NCBI RefSeq assembly: GCF_963966145.1
Contig: NC_091046.1
Span: 47,554,001 to 47,618,000 of the forward strand
Source: Tenebrio molitor
Lineage: Eukaryota; Arthropoda; Insecta; Coleoptera; Tenebrionidae
Reading direction: 5' to 3'
DNA: 64,000 nt
Shown here: piece by piece, positions 34,801 to 46,269 of the stretch
Layout of the letters: each line of letters opens with the position of its first letter
Position numbering within the stretch: the stretch's first letter is position 1
Translations under genes and position numbers: made by a program
Notes under the pieces: generated by a model
The model's database searches: none
What the model saw: only the letters and a program-made list of their open reading frames with translations
What the model was told of the DNA's origin: nothing

Positions 34801-37649
34801 CTGTTCAGAAACTGTTTAGAAAATGGTAAGTCGATAAAAAATGAAGAAATAATATGTGAATTTTCTACGACCAGATCGTAATACTCATTTAAGAATGGTC
34901 TGGTTTTATTCTTTGAAAATTTTTTGTACAAAAGAAATTAGGCAACACAAAAAAATATTCATTGTCATTAGTTTTCTTTTTTTATTTATTACAAATGTAT
35001 TTTTTTGAATTTTCGTCGCCTCATTTGAATGTTTGTCTTGTTGATTTTTATTAATCACCCGATTGCTTTATTATTCTTCATTCTTCTTTTCTTTTGTAGG
35101 TGTTTAACAAGTGTTTTGTCGAGAAAGTAAATGGATCCGTTTGCTTTCCAATTACTCGAAGCACAAGTTCCGATAAAATATTCAGTAAACTTGGTTCTAG
35201 TACTGATGGAATAACTCAAAGTTATAAATTACTCAATTAAAGCGAGTGAAAAACAAACGATTGAAACTACGTTTGAAATTTGATTAAGCCACGTCATTTT
35301 TAAAACATTACAGCACAGAAATTACTCAGAGTTGACTCACTGATATTATCGAATAATTACTGCGGAATTACTAGAATGTGTTAAATAATTAAGCAGTGCA
35401 GGATCCGCGAGAGGTTTCCGAGTGCAAATCCCGAAGAAATTTGCGATTGACAAGTGGACGCGGCCTGGAGAACCTCTCCGTCGAGTGTTCCCGCTTAATA
35501 GGTTGTAAAATCGCGGAGCGCCCATCTTTTTACGGCAACATAAAACAAATTTAATTACCCATCCACAATCAACAAACCAGTTAGGTTTATGGAAGATTAA
35601 TAAAACGAAGCGAGATATCGATCTCGTCGCCGCCGAATCTCGCGTCTTCTTCGGCGCTCCGGAGGAAGAACAGGTGTTGGAGAAATCCGTAATAGAGCCA
35701 GCATGGGCCGGCGTAAATCAACGCGGTCGAGGAAATCGTTCTTCGGCCGTTGTTTTCTGTTGTTTTTTGTCGTCGTTGTTCTTCGGCTTGTTTATTTAAC
35801 CTGAAACGCAAGCCTCTGGCTTTATAAAATGACGCGTTTTATGTGTTGTTATTTTTCGTGCTGCGACGCATTTATTGCCGTAGTAAACAACATCGGTCAA
35901 AAAACCGGCGAAATGCAAGTGCGATAACCTCCACGATGTCCACTCGCGATCGGGTTTCGAAAAGGCGACGCCCGGGGGCCACAAAATGGGAGTACGCCTC
36001 TGCGGACCATTAGAAATCCAACAGGCGAAGGTCAAATGTCCAATATATTATAATAAAGAGGCTCGCTGCGGATGGAATCGAAGACTACAGGTGTCCGAGG
36101 TGATGGGGCCGGGGTTACGGCCAGGGCCGGGCCCAGGGCGCACAATGGGGCCCCATCTTCCTTCTTTATATTTTCTTTCTGCATATTTTCTTAAGAAACG
36201 ATTTGCACTTTTACTCTTCAATCAAGTGGTACCCGATCAAACAGGTACTTCTGAAACCTTCAGTTGGTTTGTATTTTTTGTGATTCTCTTAGAAAAACTC
36301 CGCAAAATATCTCTCTCTGTGAACCACTTATTGCTTGTTAGTGTATCCGGTCTGATGAAGTGAGATAAATCACTGTCAGAGGCATCAAACCCCATGTAGT
36401 GTCAGTTTTTGCGGTACCACAAACCTGAAGGAACAACACTCGTTCAATTTGTTCTCAAGAGAACTCTCCATTGCCTCGGAATTCGAAAGTACTACTTTCA
36501 GTACCCTGATGAATTTCATGATTTTCTAATATTGTACTAAATGATGATATTGTTACTTCAACTGGTACTTGATGAGCGCAATTTGACAACATTTCGGTAG
36601 GTTTGATCGGTACCGCCACCAAAATGGTTTTTCCTTTGCTTAGGCATGCATAACGTGATGAGATCTGTGGGGAATCCGTTGTAACTTACTTAGCGTATTT
36701 ATTTAAATCCGGCGCGGAGGAAGTGTCCGGCGTGATCCCATCTCTGGCCGCTCCATGAACACCAACATTATAAAAACGCTGATAATCGTATTTCGAAACG
36801 TGTCTAGCATTTTGAAATTCAAATTTTATCCAGATGTCAACACTGCATGAATAAAAATTTATAACAACTATTCAAATGAGAGGTTGTCGAACTTTGCTAT
36901 TGTGTTCGCGAAATCGTCATCCAGTGCCCCCGGATCGGTTACGTCCGACGGGGGCGAGATGGCGCTGGGTGTCGGAGGTGGCGCGCGGGTAGGTGACGGT
37001 TCAAGGTTGACGGGTACATCATTTAACTCGGGCATTGATAGACGTACAAACAGACGCAGAATGATTGATGTGTATTAAACATGAAGATATTGTTTACATT
37101 GATAAGTTGTAACAGTTTATGCTCTCTAGTAATTAGTTCGTGAGTCACGATTTATTGACTCCGCTTCGATTTACTAAATCTGCATAAATATTTGTGGCAA
37201 TTATACGTGAACTGCCAATGTCGAAAGCAAATATTTGCCGCCACACTTGCATCGCATGGACACATTCACCGTCCTCCACGGAGACGTTTCTCAATTTTCT
37301 TCGCTGTTTGCGAGAGCGGAATTCGAGTGCTCAACACTCTTTACCAATCGCAACATCTATGACGGAGAGCTCGCATCGGTCAGGGTGATTGTCAGATCAA
37401 ATATAACAAGTGGAATGCTTATCACGACTGAAATCGAGCTACAGATTCAACAAGTCCGTAAGACGAGTTGAATGTGTTGCTCAGGTTTCACGAGTCATAT
37501 CATCGATTATTAATCATATCACGAGTATTTAATACACATAGATTATGAGCTTGCACTTTGAAGAAACATTTTAATATTATCGCTGTGTATCCTCTTACTA
37601 TCCAATTTGACCCGATTAAAATCTTTGAAAAGGGATCATGTGTCAGATG
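34801..37649. other. Mixed non-coding block
   Basis: AT-rich to 35.3 kb, GC-richer 35.4-37.5 kb. No exon recognised. The stretch at 36.09-36.17 kb is an RT-like block; GGTACC words at 36228, 36412 and 36610. Frames up to 125 codons are unsupported. Confidence 0.5.
36124..36172 (+). repeat. RT-motif-like block
   Basis: Reads GPGPGRTMGPHLPSLYFLS, aligning with GVPQGRTLGPLLFSLYFLS. It is GC-rich at its start and AT-rich after. Fair match over 15 residues. Confidence 0.4.
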
Positions 37650-38217
37650 AATTATATTCCAAAAAGTCTGGAAACACCCCAATAAAATGATTTTCGAGAA
37701 AACCGCAAAAACAGGTGAACTAGCGTTTTCAAAAAACTTTCTGTTGATGGTATCTGCTTGCTGTTGTTGATGACCTTGAAAGAGTTACGATGTCATCAGA
37801 GGTTTTTTTAAATGGCAACGTCGCATTTTTACTACCGTTTTTAATTGATTGTCCCGACGGTCAAAAAAAAAATTCAATTTACATAAGAAACTTCCTGAAA
37901 AAACCTAATTGGTTATTAGAAAATAAAGAAAACTTTAATTTTGAAAGGCAACTATAATTCTTACAACAAATGTTCAAAATGTTGTCCTTGAGCATCTTGA
38001 CAATATCTTAAACGATAATAAAATTCGTTTTGGACGTTTTCTATTATTTCCAAAAAATTTTTTATAATAACTTTTTCAAGGTCATTGAAAAAACCGAAGA
38101 GACACTATCAGCAGAAAGCTTTTTTAAAACACTAATTGACCTGTCTTTAGAATTTTTTTAAAAATTATGCGTTACGTTTTCATTTGGGCGTTTCCAGAGT
38201 TTTTTGGACACACTGTA
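37650..38217. mobile_element. CAGTGTGTCC family element, copy 1 (with transposase C-terminus)
   Basis: About 570 bp. The right end is TTTCCAGAGTTTTTTGGACACACTGTA; the left end (TTCCAAAAAGTCTGGAAACACC) has lost the outermost bases. It shares long segments with the copy at 41593-42018. Unlike that copy it retains a transposase C-terminal fragment on the minus strand. TA-type CAGTGTG ends fit Tc1/mariner. Confidence 0.85.
37961..38060 (-). pseudogene. Transposase C-terminal fragment
   Basis: Minus strand reads YYRLRYCQDAQGQHFEHLL followed by a TAA stop, preceded by EIIENVQNEF. The C-xxxxG-HFEHLL ending is typical of insect IS630/Tc1/mariner-type transposases. It is enclosed by the element's terminal repeats and oriented towards its left end. 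The rest of the enzyme is deleted. Confidence 0.75.
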
Positions 38218-38321
38218 TATTTTTACCGATTAGCGTTAGATTGTGTCGTAGATAAAACACAAACGGATTTTCTTTTCTCTTCTGAAAGAGGAAAATTTTT
38301 GAAAATAGGGTATAAATAATA

Positions 38322-38598
38322 TTGGGTGATTCAAAATGATTGTGGCCAAGTATGGCAACTGTGTAGGTACGACAATTTATGTGGCAACTGTGTGGGTAGG
38401 GTAGAGTTGGCTTTTCTTTGACAGTTAATAGGCGTGCAATTTTGAAAGTTGTCAAATCAATGTGCAATGGAATTAAAAAAACAAATGCACGCTTATGAAA
38501 TGTCATACAAATATTAACTCTACTCCGTTCACACAGTTGCCATATAAATTTTCGTACATAGTTGCCATACTTGGCCACAATCATTTTGAATCACCCAT
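38322..38598. mobile_element. MITE with GGGTGATTCAAAATGATTG ends
   Basis: About 275 bp. Terminal inverted repeats of about 38 bp (GGGTGATTCAAAATGATTG, then TGGCCAAGTATGGCAACT) are nearly perfect, with further internal inverted similarity (GGCAACTGTGTG). ATT flanks both ends and may be the 3-bp target duplication. No coding capacity. Confidence 0.85.
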
Positions 38599-39200
38599 TA
38601 TACTAAAAAGAATTATGATTCTATCAACACAATATTTTACTCCCACACTCCTTTTTCGGGTAGTCAAAAACATTGCCAGATTTTGCTTCCTGGAGTGCTT
38701 CAGAAGAAATGGCGAAAATGATTAATTTGTTTAATGACGCAGTTAAAAACGTCATGTGTATTTGTTTCTTTTCCAACTCTATGAAGTAAAGATATGAATC
38801 AGAAAACCTCTTTCAAGACTACATAAAATTTTTCGAAAATTTTGCAAATTTTTTCCTTTACTACAGATCATGTAAAACGTTCCAATTGGATGTTTCTCTT
38901 TGGTTTTTTAACATTTTTCAAAACAACAAACTAGTCTCATATCAGAGATCTCAGTGTGAGACCATTACCTCTTCTCTTCTTACACAACCTAATCCAGAAT
39001 GTTGGGAAACCTTTGATTAGGTGCCCACCTACGGCTCCTTTTGTTATTTATCGTTACATTGTCCACTAAAAATGTTAATTTATTTGAATCCAGCCAACAC
39101 TAACACAAAAAATGATGTATTGTGTTAAAATCTTTTCGAATTTCGAAATTTATCGATCTCCAACTCCAGTAAATCTCTTTTTTCAGGCTCGAATACCGCA
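38599..39200. other. No gene seen
   Basis: AT-rich spacer; nothing recognised. Confidence 0.6.
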
Positions 39201-39740
39201 GACGTCCCCGTGTGAATTTCCACTCCGCGACCGCCATAATTCCATCCTCCTCATCCCCATCTCCTAATTAATCCAATTATAAAAAAAGTCACGGCGAAGC
39301 GAAGTGTACTTAATTCTTAATTCCACTAATGCAGCATTGTGTGCGGAATCCCGGCCTGAATAAGAAAGATTAAAGACGATTTTAATGATGTAGATCACGG
39401 AATGCAATCGCACGATTGCATACGCCGGTGCAGGATGTGCACTTACGCCGTTTTGAATAATTAATGCGAACGTTCTTCTAATTAAATCATCGCCGGGGTG
39501 GATACACTGTGCAGGTTTCGGATGGAACCAGCTCGGGGCAGCGTGCTGGCTCGGAAACATCCACGAAGGAACAGGTGGTCCAAGGGAGTTGGAAGTCAAT
39601 TTCTAAAATCGGACCTGTTCCAAAAAATTCTAATTTCGGTGCGAAGTGGGTGTGAAAATGTCGATATCGTTCGCGATAACCGATCAAGCTAAACAAACAT
39701 GCAAGTTAATGACAGCAGGCATCTAATTTTACATCGCCAA

Positions 39741-40015
39741 GGGAAAAAAATGGGTGCTAAATCGGTCACTTTGTAGGCTGTCATTGGTCGAACGGTCGCG
39801 ATTGATTAAGTGTTGCCGTTCTTGTTCTGGAACCAGCAGCAGAAGGTGCGCCAGGAGAAACTAGTTGGTGGTAAAGTTGAAAAAAAAAAAAATGTAGGAG
39901 CTTTGTGGAACTCGAAGTCTAATTTTGTTTGTCCGCGGGAAAAAAATGGGTGCTAAATCGGTGACTTTGTAGGCCTGGAGGGTCGTTATTTGCCGAATTG
40001 TCGCAATTAATTAAA
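39741..40015 (+). repeat. Direct repeat, 196-bp period
   Basis: The string GGGAAAAAAATGGGTGCTAA followed by ATCGGT(C/G)ACTTTGTAGGC occurs at 39741 and again at 39937. Similarity continues with interruptions through a TCGC(A/G)ATT(G/A)ATTAA segment, about 80 bp in total per unit. The period of 196 bp is close to a nucleosome repeat length. It lies in a GC-richer single-copy block and is not a known element. Confidence 0.85.
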
Positions 40016-41036
40016 GTGCGCGCAGTTGGCCGGCGTACAGAAAGTGCATCAGTGGTGCATAAATACTTTGCATTATTAAAAGTCTAAATTTGCGAGGTGA
40101 TGCATCGGACAAAAGCCAACCGTCAAACGGCCAATTACTGGCGGATTCCTGCGAAACCTGCAAAGTGTCCTAAATCATGTGGCACACCTACGCCGCCGCC
40201 ATAAATTAAGCATAGGTCATAACGCGCGTCACATAAAAGTGGACAATTAATAGAATTATCCACAGTTATTAATACCGTTCGGCGGGGTTTACGAGAGGTC
40301 GCCACCCCTTTCGGCAGGAGGATGTCGTAAAACGTACGGTTTAGTCGCCGTTTGTTGTTGAGATGTTCATCCCCTCAAAGACGCCGCCAAATACGAAACA
40401 GCTGTTAACTGATAAAACGTGCGCGTAATGCAGTTGGCTGAGTATGACTCGGTTTAATGTCCATTTTCTCATCAGTCAGCTGCTCGCACATGTCGCTGAC
40501 TATTAATTAAGTTCGGAGTTAATTATTGTACATCGAGGGTCGCCGCTTTTGTGGAAAGGGGGGCCAAGAACGAGTTTATTTTGTCATTGGGTGACACGGC
40601 TTTCAAACACACCGACTGCTACAAGATGCGACCGGAGCCAACACGGCAGCTGACGGGGATGCCAATTTCTATTTTGGAAATCGGAAGGAGGTTCTTACAA
40701 GCTCGACTCGACTCGCGAAAAAATTCATTAATAATACTATCAACGTAAATTAATACTTGTCTGATGATACAATTTCTCATCCAATATGTCACTTGGGATT
40801 ATGAGTTTTTGCTTGTCAAGTAAATATAAATAGAGACAAAAAGTGAAGAATTTGACACAATACACAGCTACTGAGCTACTGGTCCAATTAAAAAAAATTC
40901 AAGAAAATACAAAAAGAATTTTGAAACATTTTTAATGAACTGGTCAGTAACTTTGTTTATTTTCACCTTTTTTATATTCACCGTGTTTTTTTATCACTTC
41001 GAGCTGCATTGGCTCAATGTACTGGTTTTGGTGAGA

Positions 41037-41090
41037 CTACATCGGGGACACTACAAGGGTCTACTCTAAGGCCATCAAAGTTTACAATAG
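41037..41090 (+). repeat. RT palm motif fragment
   Basis: Reads TTSGTLQGSTLRPSKFTIV, matching TSGVPQGSTLGPLLFTI. It is in AT-rich DNA and may be part of a longer decayed element (40.85-41.1 kb), but no other motif is legible. Confidence 0.55.
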
Positions 41091-41592
41091 TTTGAACATT
41101 TATTATACCAACTGTAAGATGGGAGGATTATGCCGGCACCAAAAAACTTTATCATTTATTATTCATCCGAACCAAATTACTGATGCCAAAAGTAATTTAA
41201 ATGCTAATTCAGAGTCAATCTGTATTTTTCCCATTACCATAATATTTCCAGCTAATCCTTGCAAATGCAAAATAATAAAATGGACATGAATGATGCAAAA
41301 TGCATGATAGAAATCGCAAACATTTTTGAGAATCAATGGATGACTAGATATGAAACCAGAAGACTGTAACTTGTAGAGAATCTAAATTGTCTTTGTGTAA
41401 AAGATATATAAAGACTCTTCCTTTGTGCAAGAAGGATAATACCAAAATAACAACGAAGATACTGAAATGGCCTTCTTTTACTATTTACTACGACTTTGAC
41501 TTTGACGGCGATCATTGCCGTCGTAAAATTTTTACTAAAAAATAATAAAAAATGATCCCATGTTGTATGTCAAGTTTTTGGGGAACACTTTA

Positions 41593-42018
41593 TACAGTGT
41601 GTCCAAAGAGTCTGGAAATACCCCAATAAAATAGAAAGGAATGATTTTCGAGAAAAATGCAAAAACAGGTAAACTAGCGTTTTCAAAAAGCTTTCCGTTG
41701 ATAGTATCTGTTTGCTGTTTTTGATGACCTTGAAATAGTTATGTCATCAGAGGTCTTTTTAAATGGCAACGTCGCATTTTTACTACTGTTTTTAATAGAT
41801 CTTTTAATTGTCTACCCGACGGCCAAAAAAATTTTCAATTTACATAAGAAATTTCCTGAAAAAACTTATTTTTTTATAACATGGTAACTTTTTCAAGGTC
41901 AACAGACACTATCAGCAGAAATCTTTTTTTAAACACTAATTGACCTGTCTAGATTTTTTTCAAAAATTATGCGTTACGTTTTCATTTGGGTGTTTCCAGA
42001 CTTTTTGGACACACTGTA
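41593..42018. mobile_element. CAGTGTGTCC family element, copy 2
   Basis: Complete ends: TACAGTGTGTCCAAAGAGTC at the left and its complement (GACTTTTTGGACACACTGTA) at the right, TA on both sides. 426 bp, shorter than copy 1 because the transposase C-terminal segment is missing. Non-autonomous. Confidence 0.9.
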
Positions 42019-42606
42019 TACGCGTATGCCACAAGACTCTGTCGTGGGACGATTATTACTAATTATAAATAAATTGTTTAAAAATCAATGAAGTATAGTC
42101 TTGTATTGTTTTCTCTCAAATATTTCCGCAGTTCTTGGACTTTTATTTCGATTAACTCCCACGTACTTTGTCAAACGTGCGGGTTCAGCCAATCAGAGCG
42201 CTTGCTTTCATCCAATCAAAAATGTTTATCGCGATAAAAACGTCCTACTACTCTGCCATCTGCCAAAAGTGATTAAAATTGCATGCTACTTCTGTCAGAT
42301 TCCCAAATTGTTTTTAATAACTGTATTATAAATAAATAATTACCTAACGTTAAAGTGTGTATTCTGGAATTAATCTTGCCAAAAATAACACGACCTAATT
42401 TTTTATATTTGATTATTGCCTTCATGTGTTTAGCAACCAATTGCGTGACAAATATTGACCAATCAAAACAAGAAAACAAAAAATAACCTGATAAAATTTC
42501 TCTAAAATGCACATGTGCAATAATCTTATAAAAAATGTCGGTACCTGATTTTTTTTTTAATAAATTATTTTGAATGGTTTCATTCTATTCAGGAAATAAT
42601 CAGCCG

Positions 42607-42729
42607 TATACCCCTCGTGCAAAATTTTAATATCGGAAAATTTTTTGCTAATGAACGAAAACATCCATAAATGAGGTCAGAAGACCAATTATTAGCAAAT
42701 AAGAGCACGAGACGAAGTCGAGGGATATA
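42607..42729. mobile_element. Small inverted-repeat element
   Basis: TATACCCCTCGTGC at the left pairs with GCACGAG ... CGAGGGATATA at the right, and an inner pair TTGCTAAT/ATTAGCAA strengthens the hairpin. About 120 bp, non-coding. Confidence 0.55.
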
Positions 42730-43625
42730 ATACATATGTGATAAATTTCCCAATTTTCATTTAAACATTTTATTCACTAGAGCTAAAGCTCTCGGGCCCA
42801 ACCAGAATAAAAATGCCCAAATTCAAATCGTAAAATTGTCAAAGCAAAAAGTTTTCGTAAAATTGAAAAATTTATCCGATAAAAAAAATAGGTTTTGTTA
42901 TTTTACCTTCGATTATTTCTGATATACATATTTTTTCGAGGAGTTCGAGGAATCAATTAAATGTCATGTTTCTAATTTTGTTACGTTCACTTCTTACTTG
43001 GAAACCAACTCTAATTTGCATCTCCGCACGAAATATATCCAAAGAAAAATAGTTGATGTCGATTTTGATTCAGAAGGTGCTTCTGCAAGTCACGAATCTG
43101 TTGGCAACATTAAAACCACGAAGTGAAGCCTTTGGAACACTCCAGACCTGCTTCCTTATCGCCGACTGTCGGTCCCAATCTTGTCCTTTTTGAGAGCAAT
43201 CGATCACTCCCGCTGAAAAAATCCGGTAACCGGATCCACCGAACCGCCGACACGGTCTCAGCTTAATTGATGTTGTCAGCTGGCATTGTCTCTAGCTGCT
43301 TACGGCCGTCCGACGGCTTAAGATAATGATCTTATGCATGTTGCAAACAGGATTTTAATTCGTATGGTTTCTGGCAGAAACGCCACCCTCCCCTTCCTCC
43401 AGACACTCGTCCGCTCCGGAAGGAGAAAAAAATTGTAGTGAAGAGGGCCATTCCCGGCTCCCACTCCAAGCACAATGGACGGCTTTCGAGGAGGGCCCGC
43501 GGTTACGAATAAACAATGCAACATTAACTAACATACTTTTTATCCGAATAATTGTGCTGGTTTCTGGTACTTAGACCGGTAGCTCGGAGCACGTTGTGCA
43601 GTCGAGTGACTGCCACTTGTGCCAC

Positions 43626-43684
43626 AATATAACATCTCAAAGGGGACAGGAGCGGATCCAGCTCTTTCGGATCCGGTCCTGGTC
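43626..43684 (-). repeat. RT-motif-like block
   Basis: Minus strand reads GPDPKELDPLLSPLRCYI, similar to GVPQGSxLGPLLFxLxxYI. Partial match only. Confidence 0.35.
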
Positions 43685-44522
43685 TTTTAACGCATTTTTT
43701 TTTTGGTCTTGTATGCACAGTGGGAATCGCCGAGCTTCTGTGGCGAAGGACGAGTAAATTATTGTTCAAATTACATTGGTTTAATTAAATATTAAGCAAA
43801 TCGGATAGTGATACATCACTGTGTGTTTTATGCTAAATCGCTTTTAAATTAAAATGAACGGTGAGTGGGCACCTAATACGATGTTTCTTGTTAATGTAAA
43901 TGACAAGAAAATACGTTTGGAGATAATTTATTGGGCTCGGTGAATGTGCCACGGCCTTGCGATGGGATTCAGATCTGGAATCCCAAAGGACGAATTGGCG
44001 ATAACGCCACACAAGGTTTGGAAAAATGAAAAACTTTCTCTCGAGTGAAGCAAAGCAGACCTCTAGCGTCTTGATGGCCAGATCCGATTACATCACTCTA
44101 ATTGCCGTAAACAAAATGGCCCGCTTGTTTATCCACAGCGTTAACACTTCCAGTCCCACAAAGACGCATTATGTGCAACATAATTAATTCATTGTTCCCT
44201 AATTACAGCCAGCATCTCGTTCCTCTCCGTTAGTGGCAGAGCACACAACTTCCAAGTTCCAGATCCGTAACGCGTTCCATTATTGTGGTCGAAATTGGTT
44301 CCTTTGGGGACGGCAAATTCGTCGTCTCCGCCATTGTTCTTCGGCCCAGCACTGATGTAATAATTATATTCGTACTGGTGTCGATTACTCGACAAACATG
44401 CAACTCACCGTGAATCTCCACAACGTTTCTCCGAATCGGCTCGCGTTCAATATTCAAATTTTAAACGGACGCGATGAGCCGTTTTCAGCGTAATAGACCA
44501 TTGTGTGCTCGGTGGATTTTTC

Positions 44523-44572
44523 GGGTGGAATAGAGGCGGGCCGGAGACGGACCCCTGCCGCACGCCGCCGAC
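44523..44572 (-). repeat. RT palm motif fragment
   Basis: Minus strand reads GGVRQGSVSGPPLFHP, a close match to SGVPQGSVLGPLLFxx. It lies in overlapping minus frames of 75-79 codons with no other RT motif. Confidence 0.6.
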
Positions 44573-45186
44573 ATCTGCTCCGAATTTTACACTTGGGTCG
44601 CCGTTTCCGGAATTTTCGGCGAAAGCACGGGCCCGCGACTGGACCCTTGCGGGACTCGATCGATCTGATAACATTCACGAGCAAATTGAACAATTGAATG
44701 CCAACAAAAATTCGAATAATGATAAAAAGTTAATTTATTTTTATCACGCCTTTTGTAACGTCATCTCTGAGTGCGGAGCAATTATTTTTACCCAGATCTA
44801 GAATCTGATTGTTGCGGAGTTAAATTGAATTTTTGCCACTCTTCCAACTGTTTCGTAATAATTTTTGTTCGCTGGCCCAATTTTTCGTTTGAATCTCTTC
44901 AGATGTTATCTGGTCGGAGTGTTGCTTTCTCTGCAGCACACCTCCACCTCCGCGACCAAGAAGCGAACAAAAACAATGAGACACGGATGCACTCGTGCAA
45001 ACACAATTGCAATATGAAGTCATGTGAACATTTATTACGCGTTTATCATGGACACGGCGGCCGTATCGGCGTGTGATCGATTCTATTTGAGAGGAGTTGA
45101 TTGCCTTCCGGGAAGTTCTGGTCACGACCATCCGACCGACGTGCGCACTTCCTCCAGGTAGATCCTTCGCGACCATCCTCCGCTCC

Positions 45187-45225
45187 ATTACCGCAAGGCG
45201 AGGATTGTGTGTTAATTATTTTAAT
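45187..45225 (+). repeat. RT-motif-like block
   Basis: Reads LPQGEDCVLIILM, resembling VPQGxxxLGPLLFxI with the PQG core intact. Fair match. Confidence 0.35.
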
Positions 45226-45895
45226 GCTTCTGGTGTTGGTGCAGGATGTGCGTCAACACGCAACTTTAATTACAATCGGTTTATTAAGCTGCCGTGATTT
45301 CTTGCAGCGAGCGACCAGAAGGGCGGACACGCCGCCGTCTTCGCCGGTGGGAGTGACAGGAATATCGCGGAGACTCGCTAAAATACGACGATTGTGCACA
45401 AAAACAAATATAAATTTTCAGCCTCTAATTATGTTGTCGCTCTCTTACATCGCAACTATAAAATTTAATTGCTCCAACTGTAAAGCGGAGGTTTTTTGCG
45501 CCTTTTTGAAAAATTTCAACGCGGGATTGAGTAGTGTTAAGTTTGTTTCCTGCTGACTTCTCATGTCATTCAGCCGACCAGGAACTTCATTTTCCTGCGT
45601 TATAATTTCAGCCAACCAATTTCCGCATCTACTAATAGTGACGGTTTAGTGTTTCGAGCGGCTAGTTTTTGCTATTCCTGCAAGTTCTTGTTTTTATTGC
45701 GGATTTTTTCCTGCTACCAACGACGTTTTAATTAACATTTACAGCTGTGACTAAAGAGCAGAAAAGTACTTCCATATTGTGCAGTTAAATTTCAAAAAAG
45801 TTTCACATTTGTTACCTGTTCAAGAGTATATCATCTATTTTTTTACAACAAACACTCTAAAAATCTTAGAAAATAATATCTATTCATTTTGATTG

Positions 45896-46070
45896 TGACC
45901 AGTCCCTAGTAACTTTTCCGTTGCTAGGTTAGTGATAGGGAATCCAGTCGCAGTTGGCAACTCTCGGAAGCGCCATTTTGGCAGAAACGTCTCGCTGACA
46001 TAACGAAACGACTGGCGCAAACGTTTTTCGACGTAAACTGTGTGCGCATATCTATAAAATTGAGTTTTGG
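45896..46070 (+). promoter_or_regulatory. Promoter-like GC-richer stretch before candidate exon
   Basis: A GC-richer island in AT-rich DNA with an Inr-like TCCAGTCGCAGT near 45942, a GCCATTTTGGC segment near 45972 and a clear drop back to AT-rich sequence after it. GCCATTTTG-type words occur at the start sites of many animal housekeeping genes. It ends some 30-50 bp before the ATG of the candidate exon. Assignment is by context only. Confidence 0.25.
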
Positions 46071-46097
46071 TACGAAATTTCAGGATTCAAAAAGAAA

Positions 46098-46241
46098 ATG
46101 CCACGTCGTCTTCTCAAAGTTGTGGCGAAACGGTTAATATTGACGTGTTTCGAGACATTTATTGAAACCAACGGAAAACAACTCACAAAGATGAACATCA
46201 CCAATAAAGTTAACTCTATTTGTGCTGTTTTGTTGCAGGTA
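46098..46241 (+). CDS. Candidate first coding exon
   Basis: ATG at 46098 in good insect context (AAAGAAAATGCC) opens 48 codons, MPRRLLKVVAKRLILTCFET at the start and SICAVLLQ at the end, followed directly by the consensus donor CAG|GTATGTA at 46242. Without splicing the frame stops at 46265. A possible acceptor (ACGAAATTTCAG, about 46071-46082) also lies just upstream, so the first coding exon could follow a 5' UTR intron. I do not recognise the peptide (basic N-terminus, hydrophobic middle) and did not find a convincing second exon. Codon use is not obviously biased. Confidence 0.3.
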
Positions 46242-46269
46242 TGTACATTTTGGCTAGTGTTGTAGTTTG

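Larger units (their letters stand above)
42730..45850. other. GC-richer non-coding block
   Basis: No exon recognised. RT-like blocks at 43626-43684, 44523-44572 and 45187-45225. The 151-codon frame 45101-45556 and the 122-codon minus frame 44820-45188 lack recognisable domains; the former owes part of its sequence to the RT-like block. Confidence 0.5.

Noticed and set aside
44189..44457. Minus frames with protein-like strings (YGSGTWKLCALPLTERNEML)
   Set aside because: Two overlapping frames look equally good and neither has supporting splice signals or a recognised domain.
45101..45556. 151-codon frame as a gene
   Set aside because: No domain, no splice context, and overlaps a long minus frame and an RT-like block; codon choice looks random.
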